DNA from: Mya arenaria | Lineage: Eukaryota; Mollusca; Bivalvia; Myida; Myidae | Length of the DNA: 64,000 nucleotides | Reading direction: 5' to 3' | Assembly: GCF_026914265.1 (NCBI RefSeq) | Contig: NC_069124.1 | Location: 26,196,989 to 26,260,988 of the forward strand | Shown here: one piece after another, positions 43,142 to 56,000 of the stretch | Layout: each line of letters opens with the position of its first letter | How positions within the stretch are numbered: position 1 is the stretch's first letter | Translations under genes and position numbers: made by a program | Notes under the pieces: model-generated | What the model saw: only the letters and a program-made list of their open reading frames with translations | Databases searched by the model: none | What the model was told of the DNA's origin: nothing

Positions 43142-43568
43142 TTGACACTTAAGAACTAGCGCTTCGATGCCCCGGGACTTTGGCACTACGATGCCCCGGG
43201 AATTCAGTGCTAGTGTGACCATGAAATAAGGGGCTAGTGTGATCCTGGAATTCGACTCGTTACACGTTTCTCCGGTTTGTAGTTAAGTTGTTTATGGATG
43301 TGATTTCGATGTTATTTGGACTGTGGATTATTGTGATATGTTTTTATATTTAACTGGACACAAATGTGAAAAAGCTTCAAAAAGTTTTCACAACTAGTGA
43401 ACAACTGGATCTTTGTTATCGGGCATTAATTTTGTTATCATATATAAATATGTTCAGGGATCACTTCTGTATAATGTTATTTGTAAAAAGTGTATATATG
43501 CGTATTTTTACAAGAAAATGGCCTAAGCATATCAAATCCATCGATTGTTTATTGTTAGAAATGGTTTA

Positions 43569-43574
43569 AATAAA
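43569..43574 (+). terminator. NWD polyadenylation signal AATAAA
   Basis: Canonical hexamer 428 bases after the NWD stop codon, in an AT-rich stretch followed by T-rich sequence. The 3'UTR assignment is inferred only from distance. Confidence 0.5.
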
Positions 43575-43816
43575 CTGCTTCATTTCTTAAAATCATATAA
43601 CAATGTCATGTATTTTTGTACTGTTACGTAAAGGCTCATTTTAAAGAAATTTTAACGGTCTCTACATGTTTTTATATATTATATGTGTTTTACGCAGTCA
43701 ACTTTAAAGTTTTGTAAAATTTGCGAAGTAACGATTCTTTGGTATGATTATTAATTTCGATTCAGCTCTGTTATAAAATAGTTACTGTTTTCGTTCAACG
43801 ATATGAAACATGTATA

Positions 43817-43978
43817 CAGTCAATCCCCGTTGGCTCGAACTCACAGGTACCGGCGAAAATACCTCGAGCCAAGCGGGAATGCTTACGATCAGTTTAAAGA
43901 AATCGGTTTTTTACATCCAGTTCGAGCCAACAGGGAAATCGAACCAAGCGATTTTGAGCCAACGGGGTTTGACTGTAC
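43817..43978. mobile_element. Foldback element with GAGCCAA/TTGGCTC arms, copy 2
   Basis: ACAGTCAATCCCCGTTGGCT and GAGCCAACGGGGTTTGACTG form the inverted ends; the interior has AAGCGGGAATGC as in copy 1. Downstream of the NWD gene. Confidence 0.75.
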
Positions 43979-44829
43979 ATTTACGTATTTGATAATTTTG
44001 TATTTGACACAAAATGCACTGCAACTATTTTTTCTTTGCATTCAGTTGTTTTTTGCACATTAGTGAACGTACATTTTTTTTAATTTAGTGCTAGTTACTA
44101 GTATTAGGAATAATTAAACGTGTATCAATGAATATTTCATTTTAATTATCAAAGGAATGCTATTTCCCTTCAGAGTCTGTGATAAAACAAGTTGGTATTT
44201 ATACGTTAACGATTATAAACAAAAAATGTATGTATGAACGAAATGTTGTTTGGTTCAAGTAAATACACAAGTAAGTTTAAAAGTTAATAGATGCATGCTT
44301 ATTCCATTTTATCAACGATGTCTAAAATCACCATTTTCAGTTAAAACGCCCGTGTTACAAATCAAAATGATCGTTTAAATTCCAAAATCAATTGACAAAT
44401 GAAATTGATAATTGAAAAAAATAGCAACTAAGAAATATGATTTCGAAAGAAAGTGGTCATACGATTAGTTCATTTTTATAGGGCGAGTACGTTACTTCAG
44501 CTTGTCGGATTTGTGTTTTTAAGATGTTGTCATAGTCTTTGTGTCGTTGTTGGTATTACCCAAAACCGGTTAAAAGTATAAACATGGAACTTGGTATAAA
44601 CGTTATCAATGAGTACCAGGTTCAATAACCCTGGCTAAAATATATCTTGGGAAATGCCCCTTACCCTATAGAGAATTACAAAACAGACGAACGTTGAGAT
44701 CCCCTTGCAGAACTCTTGTTCGTGTTACTCATTACTGGCTGTGATAATGTCTCAACATTCTTATCTTTCTCATTTACACTTTTTATATTAAAAGTGAAAA
44801 ATGCATTTAATTATTTATTTATTTTCATA

Positions 44830-45245
44830 AGAAATGTTTTATTTATTATAGTATTATAGGAATAAATGACACAAATGGCATCAACTTGTACATTTTCCCA
44901 ATTATAATTGAAGCTGGCATGTTTAATTTTGCTACTTTCACAACGGAATAACTTATAATTTTCCCAATAATTGTTGAAAATGTAATGTATAATTTTGTTA
45001 CTTTCACAATGGAATAAATTCCATCTAAGGAACATTTTCCAAATAATTATTGAGTTTATCATATATAATTTTGCTACTTTCACAATGGAATAAATTACAT
45101 CTAAGGAACATTTTCCAAATAATTATTGAGTTTATCATGTATAATTTTACTACTTTCACAATGGAATAAATTACATCTAAGGAAAATTTTCCAAATAATT
45201 ATTGAGTTTATCATGTATAATTTTACTACTTTCACAACTGAATAT
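44830..45245 (+). repeat. 76-bp tandem repeat, about 4-5 copies
   Basis: CTTTCACAATGGAATAAATT recurs at about 45002, 45078 and 45154, with GAACATTTTCCAAATAATTA and GAGTTTATCATGTATAATTT between. Copies diverge towards the left end. Confidence 0.9.
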
Positions 45246-45365
45246 ATTACCATTCAGGAAAAAAAACAATTCAAGGGATTTAATTAACAGCATAGCCTGA
45301 CATATATTTCGACGAATTGTTTTATGACCTTGACATGCATACATTCAGACACTATCTGGCAACAC

Positions 45366-45371
45366 TTTATT
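45366..45371 (-). terminator. HIUase polyadenylation signal AATAAA
   Basis: TTTATT on the plus strand, 125 bases downstream of the minus-strand stop codon. Confidence 0.45.
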
Positions 45372-45495
45372 CGTGGTCTAAAAAGTCAAAACACATCCGA
45401 ATGTCTTGGTTTATACATAATAAACCACACTAAGTGTTATTCCCGGACGTACTAATATAAACTAACTATCTTATTGTTGGTGGACGGATGGACTG

Positions 45496-45588
45496 TCAGC
45501 TGCCATGATATGTGGTGTAGCCGTGTGGAGACAGCAACAGCGGCACGTGGTAGTGGTTGTCTTGGCCCGCTTTCACGCGGAACACGAC
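45496..45588 (-). CDS. HIUase: HIUase last exon, YHGS end
   Basis: Acceptor ACTTGCAG. Encodes VVFRVKAGQDNHYHVPLLL, then SPHGYTTYHGS-stop (TGA, complement of 45496-45498). H154 of HYHVPLL is the third catalytic residue. The codon CAT (H168) replaces the usual arginine of YRGS, one base step from CGT. Confidence 0.95.
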   Translation of the reverse strand, partial: VVFRVKAGQDNHYHVPLLLSPHGYTTYHGS

Positions 45589-48500
45589 CTGCAAGTGCAA
45601 AAAGTACGAGTCAATAATCATCTTAATCGTAATTTAAAAACAGAAATGTTCAATAAACGAACATATCGACATTCTAGTAATTGGGTCGATTGATCAGAAC
45701 TTTGTTAAGTTAACAACGTTGTTTACAGCATTGCAACGCCGCATAGCAGCATCGCCGCATGAACGTGTTTTTTTTTTTCGCTTATGCGGTGAGTTTCAAC
45801 GCATAAACAGGACGACCTCGTTTATGCGGTGACGCTCAACGCATAAAGCAGAAATTGCTTATATGGGGCGCAACTGTGCCTTTTTGCCACATAAAGAGGA
45901 TTATTTTAATAATTTATTATTAAGCTAAATATATTTCAACAAAAACGATGTTGATGACGTTGATGATCATGATGATGAGGATGATGATGAGGATGGTTGT
46001 GGGGATGATGATGGTGGTGGTGGTTGTGATTGTGGTGATGATGATGATGGTGGTTGTGATGATGTTGTTGGTTATGATGATGATTAAGATTAGGGCGTAG
46101 CATATTACTCTCATTTTTTTTAAAAATACGGGAAAAGAAGGTAGGCCAATTGGTCAAATTAAAGGTATAATTTTAAAGTTGAGCCAAAATTGAAAGTTGA
46201 AAATAAATTATTACTCCCCTTGGAGTGTTCTACCTATTCTTGGTTACAAATGACTAGTGCATAAAAGCACAATCAATGAAAGAAATGCGTCCATGATGAC
46301 CCTATATCAGTTATCTGAGTCCTCTTGTTCAAGTGCCCAAAACTAATGTTGTGTTGATTTTTTTGGAAACAATCTAATCTTCAAAAGTTTTCCTTTCGTT
46401 GCCCTGGCAACCAGAGATATACGCTGATGACCTAGACGTGAATAAATTTCACAATCGCACAATTACCAGTGGTTCTTGACAAGGAAATAGTTCTTAGCTC
46501 ATCTGAGCACAAAGAGCACATGTGGAGCTGTGAGGATTGTTTAATTTCTGTTGTTTGTCCGTCGTTAACAATTGACTTTAAAAAAAACACGTTTGAAATG
46601 ACGTTGAAAGTGCGCATTGTCAAGGGTACATACCCGTCAGTCTGACAAAAAGGCGATATATATGTTACGTCATACGACGATTTTCTGATTGTCCCAAATG
46701 ACGGTGTTGTGCGTTGTCGTAACATATATTCCCGCCTTTAGTCGGACCAAGCGTCATTTCAAACGTTTTCGCAGAATATTAATTAGTTTGGTTCACATTT
46801 AAACAGATCTTACTAAATCTTTGTCAGAATTTACGTCTCTAAAAGTCTAGTTCAAAGATTGGTTAAGTGGACACAAAAAAAACTCCGATCTTGATGAAAC
46901 TGTATCAATCACTATTGTACTAGTATGTTTTTAATTGTTTTTATGCGGCGAAATTGTGCCTTTTTGCCACATAAGAAAGTCCTGTTTATGCGTTGAAAAT
47001 CACCGCATAAACGTGGTCGATTTCGTTTATGCGGCGAAGCTATTATGCGGCGTTCAAACAGCATCGTGGGTAGTTTTAGGTAACACACCACCATTGTTAT
47101 TCCCTATATAATTCAATGTAAAATTATAATTTTTAGACAACATTTAAAGGCATTTCGAGCGAATGCAGGCTATGATAACCACATATAGTCTTAAAGTACA
47201 AGCTCTAAATTACCTTTTAAGCCAATAAAAAGGGGGGGGGTCAAGTTATTCCTAAGAAAAATCACTCCACTTGAAAAACAAACTCTAAAAATTGCACCGT
47301 CCGCCATGACAGATCTTCCAAAATGACCTTTCAGCTATAGGGCAGCGGTTTATGCTTTAATCTCTACTCTAAATGATAAATCAAGCAGGAATAGATACTT
47401 AAGGTATAAAAGTTTCAGGAATAATGATAGCTTTGATTTACAGTGTATTGAGCATGTGAAAACATGTCTATCAATCATAAGAACATTTTTTATTAAGAAT
47501 TTTCCACACAACGGAAGTACATATGACGTAATGGTGACGTCATTCCTTTAAAGGTGAAATATTTGATGGTGTGCTCATATATGTAAACAAAACAAATAGA
47601 GATGAAAATCTAGTTAAAGATAATGCGGATTACATATGCATCCAACTTTCAGGCGCAGTCAAGGTTTTGATGTAAAAAAATGGCAATAACAACTGGCTAA
47701 ACAATCGGCCCATTTTGTACAATAGACTTTTCGTTGTTAAAGAAGGATCTGCCACCTGCCTTTTACCACTAACAGTACTTTGATTTTAAAGCTTTCACTC
47801 AGCAAACAGCAGATGTGTTAAAATTAAAACGTTTTTTTTGCGCTATGAAAATGATGTACGAGAATTCCATTAATACGTCGACAATGGGTTGTCGTTTTTT
47901 AAATCCCCGAAAGATTAATTCTAACATTATTTACGAAGAGGGTTTTCCACTTTTGTTAGAAAGGCCGCAGCTGTGCACGGCTAGACCCAAATCTTACCTC
48001 AACATAAGGGAAGAAACCGGTGGCATTTTGCTTCCGGAAGTAAAGGTCTGTATCAAAGTAGAACCTGTACACTTCCGGTTGTAGGTTACCCCCCTTGAGA
48101 AACTCGCACCGACCGTCGTTGTCCGTACGTCTGTGAAGACATACGTAACTATGTGTGTAGTTTACTTTATTTTATTTTTAAAAGCAAGTTTGAGCAAAAT
48201 CGGACAAACTTCATTTCTACTGAGTGCGCTAGTTCTGAAACACGTAACTTGTCTTGGACTGTTAGGCAAAAATGGACGGTAAACTGATTTTTTTTTATTA
48301 TTAAAAAACACTCCTAAGCATGAACAAAGTAAACATAAATATTTTATGAGAATTTAAAACGAATGAAAACAGAATCCCAAACTTACCCTTGTTCAAGTTC
48401 CTCAAAAACGCCTTTAGAGTTTCGAAGGGACAGAATCACAGGTACGCCACCAGCAGGAGTACCACGTGCTGTATCTAGCACGTGCGTGGTCAGGCGAGGT

Positions 48501-50228
48501 CCCGCCGCTCCAAAGTTGATCTGTAGGGAGAAGCAATGTTAACCAAAAATGTTATATCAGAAATATTGACGGACTTTCGTGGGAATGCTTCCAGTAGAGT
48601 TCTTCGTACAGTTTACAGTTTGCAGAAAGTATGTCGACAGACAAAGCCAGTCCAGTCGATGAAAAGTCACAAATATCCAGTGACAGCACTACGGATAACG
48701 TGCCGAATACAGTGTTCAACTAAGCGACGACCGACTGATCCTCATTAGAAATATCGAGTTGTTGAACTTCTTTATGATGAACATGATTTATGTTTTGACA
48801 TTATCTTAATGCAAATATTCTTCTGCTCTCATGAGATGTGTATCTACTTCCAGCCAAATCCTTTCTATTAATTAAGTTTTGTGTATAATATTGCATTAGA
48901 ATATTCTCTTGAAAATAAAAAATATTTACACTAAATATTCTGAGGAGTATCCCAAATAAATTTATCTTTTTAAAAGAAACAAATAATGAGAAAATATATA
49001 TCCAGACTCACTGCAGTAACGTTTGTAAGGTAAAATAGAAATCTCGGTAGCAACATTTTGCTTGGACACTAGCTGTCTCTAATGAATCGTCGTATTCCAT
49101 TGCGCATATGTCATATAAATTACACTGCTCAAAATTTGCTAAAGGTCACACTGATATACTACCAACATATCATCCTTGATTTATAAGAGCTTTTATATAA
49201 TAGGTTATTTATACTAATATATGGCTGAATTTCGTATTTGTATTTAGTAAACAAAACCTTGATCCAGAACTCGTGTGATATTTGTTTATTGTTCTTTTAA
49301 AGATCTTTATGGTAAATGATAAAATGAATGGTGTATTTTTGTTTTCAAAAAAAAATCGTTATGTTGTGTCAAATATTTTGATTAGCATTGTTTTCTTCCT
49401 TTAAACTACATATTTAGTTTACGACAGCCTTTGAACATACAAGCGATTTCCACAACGCAATTCAAAAACGGTGCCAGTGTAAATGGCAGACACGTGACAA
49501 ACTTCCATGTAGTTATTTGTTGACAAATAAAAATATGTTATGTAATAATTTGCTTTTTAATGATGACAGATGAAACAAAAGTTACGAATTTTGAAAGGAA
49601 TACAAATATGGGTTAATACTTTTAGAGTAAGACGACTTCAAACTTTAAAAATAAGGCATTTCATGACGCACAAAAATGAAAACTCTGGGTAGCTCGAAAC
49701 ACCTGATAGCTCGAGGTTTACGGTCGAGCTCTGGCCTCCTCGAGTTATCGCAGTTTAACTGTAATTGATTTGTCTACCTACAATAATTGCTGGTGATCCT
49801 TAGCAGTTTTGGGCTTTATATATTTGTATACATGTTCATACATGGACAAGTTTTATCTTTAGATAGCCATGAGCAATTGAACTATGCACAGATGTTGAAC
49901 TCCCAATAGCTTAATGGTCAATTGTTACTTGCTATGTAGATATACAGGCGGTGTTCCGTGATGTTACGTAGTGTTTTTGAAGCGAAGAGTGTTGGTAGTG
50001 ACTACCCTAAATTCGTTTGATAATTCGGAATCGTGCAATGGAACTTTTCGCTTAATAGACATCATTAACAGAATCATCGTAACCTTGATTGGACTCAACA
50101 ACCATCAAGCATAGATTCAATATTATCATGATTATCTTCGCCGACGCTGTCGTTCTCAGTGTTGATGATAATGATGACATGACGATGACGTCGCAGATGA
50201 TTAATGATGATGATAATGATGATGATGA

Positions 50229-50269
<41 letters not shown>

Positions 50270-50323
50270 ATGCAGCTACAGCTGCTGCTAATGCTGCTGC
50301 TTCTGATGATGATGATAATGATA

Positions 50324-50368
<45 letters not shown>

Positions 50369-50409
50369 ATGCTGTTGCTGCTGCGCTGCTGCTGCTGCTG
50401 ATGGTGATG

Positions 50410-50483
<74 letters not shown>

Positions 50484-50665
50484 AACACAAGTCAAACAAA
50501 ACAAAATCTTACATGTTTGACATACGTCTTCAGCCGTGCCGCCGATGGTCTTTGATAGTTCGTGTCGTAGGCGATGTTGTCCGTTCCGCTGTCGTGCAGA
50601 CGTACGATCGTTTCCCGTGCATTTCCCGGAAACCCCACATTGTCGTTTGATCCACACAATGGCAT
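45496..50665 (-). CDS. HIUase: 5-hydroxyisourate hydrolase (transthyretin-like), 4 coding exons
   Basis: Hydrolyses 5-hydroxyisourate to OHCU after uricase, usually in peroxisomes. Coding exons on the minus strand: 50665-50513, 48520-48387, 48130-47998, 45588-45496; 513 bases, phases fit, 170 residues. Recognised by LTTHVLDTARGTPAGGVPV (61-79), TDNDGRCEFL (98-107), FYFDTDLYF and GFFPYVE, and HYHVPLLLSPHGYTTY (152-167). Catalytic H64, R103 and H154 are in place. The C-terminus is YHGS where the family signature is YRGS. Residues 1-51 form an unrecognised extension that ends in a PTS2-like RLKTYVKHI (44-52). A reverse-strand AATAAA lies at 45366-45371. The start codon is the first ATG in the 5' exon; an upstream coding exon is possible. 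Confidence 0.93.
45692..45900. repeat. Repeat rich in TTATGCGGTG/CGCATAAA dyads, copy 1
   Basis: TTATGCGGTGAGTTTCAACG, CGTTTATGCGGTGACGCTCA and TGTGCCTTTTTGCCACATAA; the last two recur at 46940-47060. Its left end TCAGAACTTTGTTAAGTTAA matches the element at 3275. Lies in HIUase intron 3. Confidence 0.65.
45948..46088 (+). repeat. (GAT/GGT)n trinucleotide array
   Basis: Imperfect GAT, GGT and TGT triplets; the minus strand reads as a spurious poly-His/Asn/Thr frame. In HIUase intron 3. Confidence 0.9.
46930..47065. repeat. Repeat rich in TTATGCGGCG dyads, copy 2
   Basis: TGTGCCTTTTTGCCACATAA then TTATGCGTTGAAAATCACCG and TTTCGTTTATGCGGCGAAGC; related to 45.7-45.9 kb. Confidence 0.65.
47998..48130 (-). 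CDS. HIUase: HIUase exon with DGR signature
   Basis: Acceptor CTTCACAG, donor GAG|GTAAGA. Encodes RTDNDGRCEFLKGGNL, VYRFYFDTDLYF and TGFFPYVE, matching the family NDDGRCPG and FYPYVE elements. R103 is the catalytic arginine. Confidence 0.95.
48387..48520 (-). CDS. HIUase: HIUase exon with THVLD signature
   Basis: Acceptor CCCTACAG, donor CAAGG|GTAAGT. Encodes INFGAAGPRLTTHVLDTARG and then GVPVILSLRN, the strongest family signature in the gene; H64 is an active-site histidine. Confidence 0.95.
50205..50483 (+). repeat. (GCT/GAT)n trinucleotide array
   Basis: Alternating blocks of GAT and GCT triplets, ending with about 20 GAT. It begins 30 bp downstream (in minus-strand terms) of the HIUase 5' exon donor, so it lies at the start of that intron and is not coding. 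Confidence 0.95.
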
Positions 50666-50673
50666 CTCGCGAC
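50513..50673 (-). CDS. HIUase: HIUase 5' exon
   Basis: Minus-strand acceptor AACCTAG and donor CAT|GTAAGA, phase 0 out. Encodes (from ATG at 50665) MPLCGSNDNVGFPGNARET to AARLKTYVKH. The sequence is not recognised apart from the PTS2-like end. Because a good acceptor precedes the ATG by 8 bases, at least one 5' exon (UTR or coding) lies further upstream. Confidence 0.7.
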
Positions 50674-53037
50674 CTAGGTTAATAAAAATTATTTCCAAAA
50701 GACTCTTGAATGAATTGATACTAGTGCTGCATATCCGTTTGAGTTTTCGCCTTAACGTTATCTTAGATAGATGTTTACTCAAATTAAAATCAATTTTGTT
50801 TTAGCCGCTGCCAAAAACTCGAACATGTACAAATCTCAAGGCAAACAAATCGAGTTGATATAAAACTGGCTTTTCATTGAAGACCGGTAAGGCCATATTG
50901 ACTGAAATCTTTTGACTGGTGTTTTGGAAGTTATGACTGATCTTTAAGGTCTTGCAGTCCGCCGACGTTAGAAAACCAAATGTCTGGCGTTTGGCAAACG
51001 TTAGCCTATATCTTAAAAACATGTTAACCAGAGTAAAGCATTTCATTCATATCAACCTGGACCAAACATCGACCCCTGCACTAATAATCTTCAGAGTCGG
51101 GTCCGTTGCCCGCCTCTGGTGTGATACAGTTCGCATTGTTGTTTTAAAATATGTAATATATAAACATATACATAAAAGGTCATACGTACTCCGTAGAGAA
51201 TCACGTGTCACAACTGGAATGGCGCTAATACAAATACATATTAAAGTGTTCAAGGTCCTATAGGGCTTCCATAGATATTTGCGCTGATCAAAGGGCGACA
51301 ACCCGTACGACCATATTTGAAACGGCGGGAAAGCGTTCTGTTTCACTCCAAAACCAAATACTCAAATACTCAAATATATTATTTAAATGAATAAAACTGT
51401 ATTTATAAATTGAAATGGATATATTAAGAAAAAATATACAAACGTTATTGACATTATCAACAATGAACTGAACAGGTCTGACCTAAAAATATATATTATA
51501 CGACCATACTGAACATTACAGAGAGCTTTTAAAAATGACATTGGACGTTTAATATTTCAATATCTTTTACCTATTATATTTTTTTTTTGTAATGAACATT
51601 TGGCATCAACGGTATAAAAAGTTTTGATGGTCAATTCCAATTGATGAACTAGTTTTTTTTAAATTCTAATTAGGCATGAATTTGCTGCCATGACAGTTAT
51701 TTACTGAATTGACGAGATTTCAAAGATAGCCGCATATCACATAATAGTTAAAAAGTTAAAATAGTCCTGAAATGTCTTCATGTTACTAAGAAACGAAAAT
51801 GATTTTGATTTGGGTTGATACTACAATAAATTAGATTATAACCTTTATTTCGAGCCAAGGATGGAAGTTTTACGCTTATTCATAAAATATGTAGTTTCGT
51901 AAGTGTTCTACGGGAATTGAATTCGAGTATCTCTAAGGGGATTTGATTTTGGAAGAACGAAAAGGGTAAGGGTTTGGATAAGTTCGGGTAAGGGTAAGGA
52001 CTGATGTTGAATCCTCCCGTTTATTGGAATAATGCGAACACATTCCCGAACAACCTCCACCCCACAGTTTTACAATCTCACAGACATGACGTCATAATTT
52101 GGTTCCCCGTCTACTGAAAACAGGTTACAATCTACTTTATTTGGAACAGATAAAATCTTATGACTATTGAAGGCTCGCTCAAATCTGCTTAATTATTTAG
52201 TGTTAACGTAATATATTCTAATGATTTAACAATGATTACACAATTTTGTTTAGATATAATTGAGCTTGAGATTATGTATTAACTCCACAGATATCTGTCT
52301 ATATTTTGGGCTGATGTCCTTTTATTACAAATTAACATTTGTATAGCTTTCAAGAGATACATGTATTTCTGTAAGACGACCCCAAAACGTATAATTAATT
52401 ATTTATATATGAAAACTGGCGGTTTCTTACGAGATCTTCAAAAACAAAACAAAAACAACATTACAAACAGATACAACAACAAAAGGTTCTTGTTGTTTCA
52501 TTCCTCAGAAAAGACGTTGTTGTGTTGTCTCAATGTATTATAAATCATGAAACGTATTAAGCAGAAGCCTTACTATTCCCAGAATGACCATTCAAACTGT
52601 ATTAATCGCATTTTCTGCACTCAAGCCGCGTGGACGCGACATTTAAACTGATTTATGAAAACTCTCTAAGGCCTGAAGCGCCAGACAGAAAAAAAAATGT
52701 CAATGGATGCTAGAAAACTCATCCCGAAGAAAAACTGTTAAATATACGCGACTTTGCGACAAACTTGACTCGATACTTTGCGCTACCTGACAGCCATATT
52801 GATCGCGATGCGCATGACTGAGCGCTTGGCGAACTCTGATTTGGTTAGGTTAGACGCTTTACCGATAAGATAGTTGACAAAGCACTCAGGTGCTTAAGTG
52901 ATTGTCATTGTGGAATATTCAAATAAACTTATAATAATGTGCCGATTTTGTGAAACAATAGATATGACAGTGACCTAAGGTGATAGAATTTTGTTGAGGA
53001 CATTTATGTGAAAAAATGTGGCTAAAATGAAGATAAG
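50674..53037. other. Spacer between HIUase and THSD1-like gene (divergent)
   Basis: No coding exon recognised. It should contain the HIUase promoter and any 5' UTR exon as well as the THSD1-like promoter. A CpG-containing stretch at 52760-52870 (GCGATGCGCATGACTGAGCG) lies 170-280 bp before the THSD1-like ATG. Confidence 0.5.
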
Positions 53038-53098
53038 ATGTGTCGTTTACATTTTTGGAAGCAGTTAACTATTTTATGGATGTTTCCAATTTTAGGAG
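53038..53098 (+). CDS. THSD1-like exon 1: signal peptide
   Basis: ATG at 53038, 20 codons plus one base. Polar start then TILWMFPILG, followed at once by a cysteine from exon 2. Selected because it combines a hydrophobic leader, a strong donor and the phase needed by exon 2, but it lies 6.8 kb away. Confidence 0.6.
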
Positions 53099-56000
53099 GT
53101 AAGTGCTTTGAAATTGAATAAATAGTACATCTGAATAAAGCAAATATTTTGTCCTCCAATTTTTAAAAGTTTAAGAAACTTGATTATTATTTTAAATGAT
53201 AAAGGAAGTGTTTTCATTTCGTGAAAAGCTGTTCAAAAACAGTAGCTTTTTATGTATTGATAAGAAAGGAAATTAAATATAAATATTGTGATAAAATCGC
53301 AGTGAAAATCCTATCATTGTCTATCAACTGAAAAGGTTTTTAAGTCCTAGCCCATAATAAATTCGCCATATGACGGCAGATGTTTTCATGCTATAACTGG
53401 CAAAGTTTGATATAAAAAAACGAATAAGGCATGCAGACTGTTACGTTTCGATCCAGTAAATCTTTGTAAAGACACTGTTGATTTAAAGCCTTCATTTTGT
53501 TTCACAAAATATGCAGATTTGTGTGTGTGTGTGTGTGTGTTTTTTTCTGTCGTTTACTTTAATACCGAACGCAGAATGGGAGGGGAGTGATTTTAAAGGG
53601 TTGGCATTATTGTGTTGATTTGAATCCGAGAGGAATAAAGTTCTGAAGTGTGTTCCTCGGTAAAAAGGATCATACCACGAGAAACACGATAAATGTACAC
53701 AAAAGCACGAGCAGCACGTACATCAGCATGAGAGATGTTCCCTATACCCTCCAAAAGTACCATGTCCCAGAACCCTTAGGGAAATTGAAAAACTTTCATT
53801 TTACACATTATAAATTAATTTAGATTGATTATAAGGATGAACATGTTCATAACTGCGTAAGGATATATGCATGTAGTGATAATGGGTGGACTGAGGATGT
53901 CAGCTATGGAAGCGTATATCGTATATACTAAAAGTGTCGTGTCGACTTATTTTATGTCGACTTGACGATTTACAGTACCACATGTTATCAAAAGTATCTG
54001 AATTCGTTCACTTATTTACTCGATATTTCGACATAAATTGTCGTCATATCCTGTTAAGCACGTTCTTTGTAGACTTCTCACGAATGAAGTAAGCATAGAA
54101 TACTCTACTTATCGTGTCGATAAAAAAAACAAGTCGTCATTTCCACTTAATAAGTGGACATGTCAGGTTATATCTCGTCGACATAAAATTAGTCGACACG
54201 ACTTTATGATCACATCATCAGTATATGTATGACGTACTCTTCCATACTCAGCCAGCTTAACATTCATAACTTTGTATTGAGTACATTTCTCATCGCTTTA
54301 ATTGCATTTTACAAAAACTGCACATGTCATAAGGGATCTGATTTCATGGCCAGGCTCTGTTGAGAAAAATCTAATACTCCCTTTGACATAAAACTCCCGT
54401 ATTGTAAAAGGAACCTTCAGAAGTTGTACGGATCATGGCATATTACCTGGAAATGCATTCTCACAAAGAACTATCACGTTTCATTCCTGCCATAATGACT
54501 AATTACACATCGATCAAACAACTCTTTTTTCACGTGCATTCGAATACCAGGTTACTTTCAGAGTATTTCTCGTGCACGCAAGGTTCATTATTTTGTTGTA
54601 TCTCTTGTCTGTCTGTTGAAACTATACAATTACCGTCTTTCTCCTTTCACGTACATTCTTAAACCAGGTGACAAAGATATGTTATAGTTATTTCTCATGC
54701 ATACAAGAGGGGTTTATTTGGTGTATCTCACCAGAAACTATATAATGATCATGCTACTAATTTCAGATATATTTTGGAACCAGGTGACAAATAATTGTCA
54801 TAGTTATTTCTCGTGCATGCAAGACTGGTTATATTGTTGCCTCTCTCCAGATACTAAGACCAAAATAAAAAGTTCCCTATTTTCCATTAACTTCTCTAAA
54901 AACAAAAGGGTAGGTAGGTAGGCATAACTGTTTTTATTCTATTGTTTCTTTGGAGATCTGGGATTCGGTACCAAATCTGCCTATGTATATCAGGGGGTAT
55001 ATCATTATTGTAGAACGTTTAAAATGTAAGATAGTCAAATATTAACATGTTCACTCAAAAAAATGCACATTTATTAGGAAATCACGAAAACAAATCAACA
55101 CTACGGCAAAAAGTGAAGGGCAGGGAGGGAAAAAAGGGTTGGTGGGGTTTGTGGAAACAAACATTTGTTTATATTATCTTTTAGTAAAATTTAAAGTAAC
55201 ACTCTTATTCAAAATCAATACATACACATGTATAACAAACATAGATTTTGAGAGATAAACCTTTAACTACTTACTAAATAATGCATTTATGGAAAATATT
55301 AAATACTGATAACAAGATTGTAATCGTGTATCTAATAGCTGAAAACACAACAATATTAAATGATTGGTGAATGCTAAAAGTTTTACTGTGATCTACTATA
55401 GTCTCATAAGGTAGAAATACCGTGTTTTTGCATCTTTCTTTTAAATTTAACGTGGTATCCTTCATAAGAACCATTGTTTTTGATATTTATTCATCCTTTT
55501 TGGTATATTTAAACAATTGTATTAATTGTGGTAAATCTTATTTGGGAGTAAGAGTGCATCTTTAATGCTGTTGCCTCTCCCCAGATACTAATGAATGCAT
55601 CATGGACCATTCATCAGGTCGATAGTCAACATCCATTGTTGCCTTGAGATGCGGCACATTGTATTCACTTTTATCATTTTTATTAGTAATCAATTTTTTT
55701 CAATTTCATTAAAGTGCATTAGTAATGTGCATGTACAGAAGCGTTTTAATCATTAATTTGAGCACAGCACATTAATTCGTTTAAGTGATACTGATATTTT
55801 ATGGCAAATGGTATATTTTCAGAATATTTTCGAATACTTGGTATATATATATGGCTTAGCTGAATTCGGTACAGCGTTTTCAGTGTGAATCTTATAGAAA
55901 TAAATTAAAAGATAGAGTTTCTGTTTAATGTTAGCCTAAAATAAAGGTTTCTTGTTTCTCTCTTGCAAGAGAATAAAAGATGTCAGGAGCCAGTGAATAG

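Larger units (their letters stand above)
43580..45495. other. Spacer between NWD and HIUase 3' ends
   Basis: The two genes are convergent. It contains a foldback element (43817-43978) and a 76-bp tandem repeat (44830-45245); the remainder is AT-rich with no coding signal. Confidence 0.6.

Noticed and set aside
47815-48084. 89-residue plus-strand open frame
   Set aside because: Antisense shadow of the HIUase DGR exon at 47998-48130.
50052-50657. 201-residue open frame with poly-Ile/Ala/Ser
   Set aside because: Mostly a trinucleotide array read in frame. Only its first part overlaps a real HIUase exon, and there in the wrong frame.
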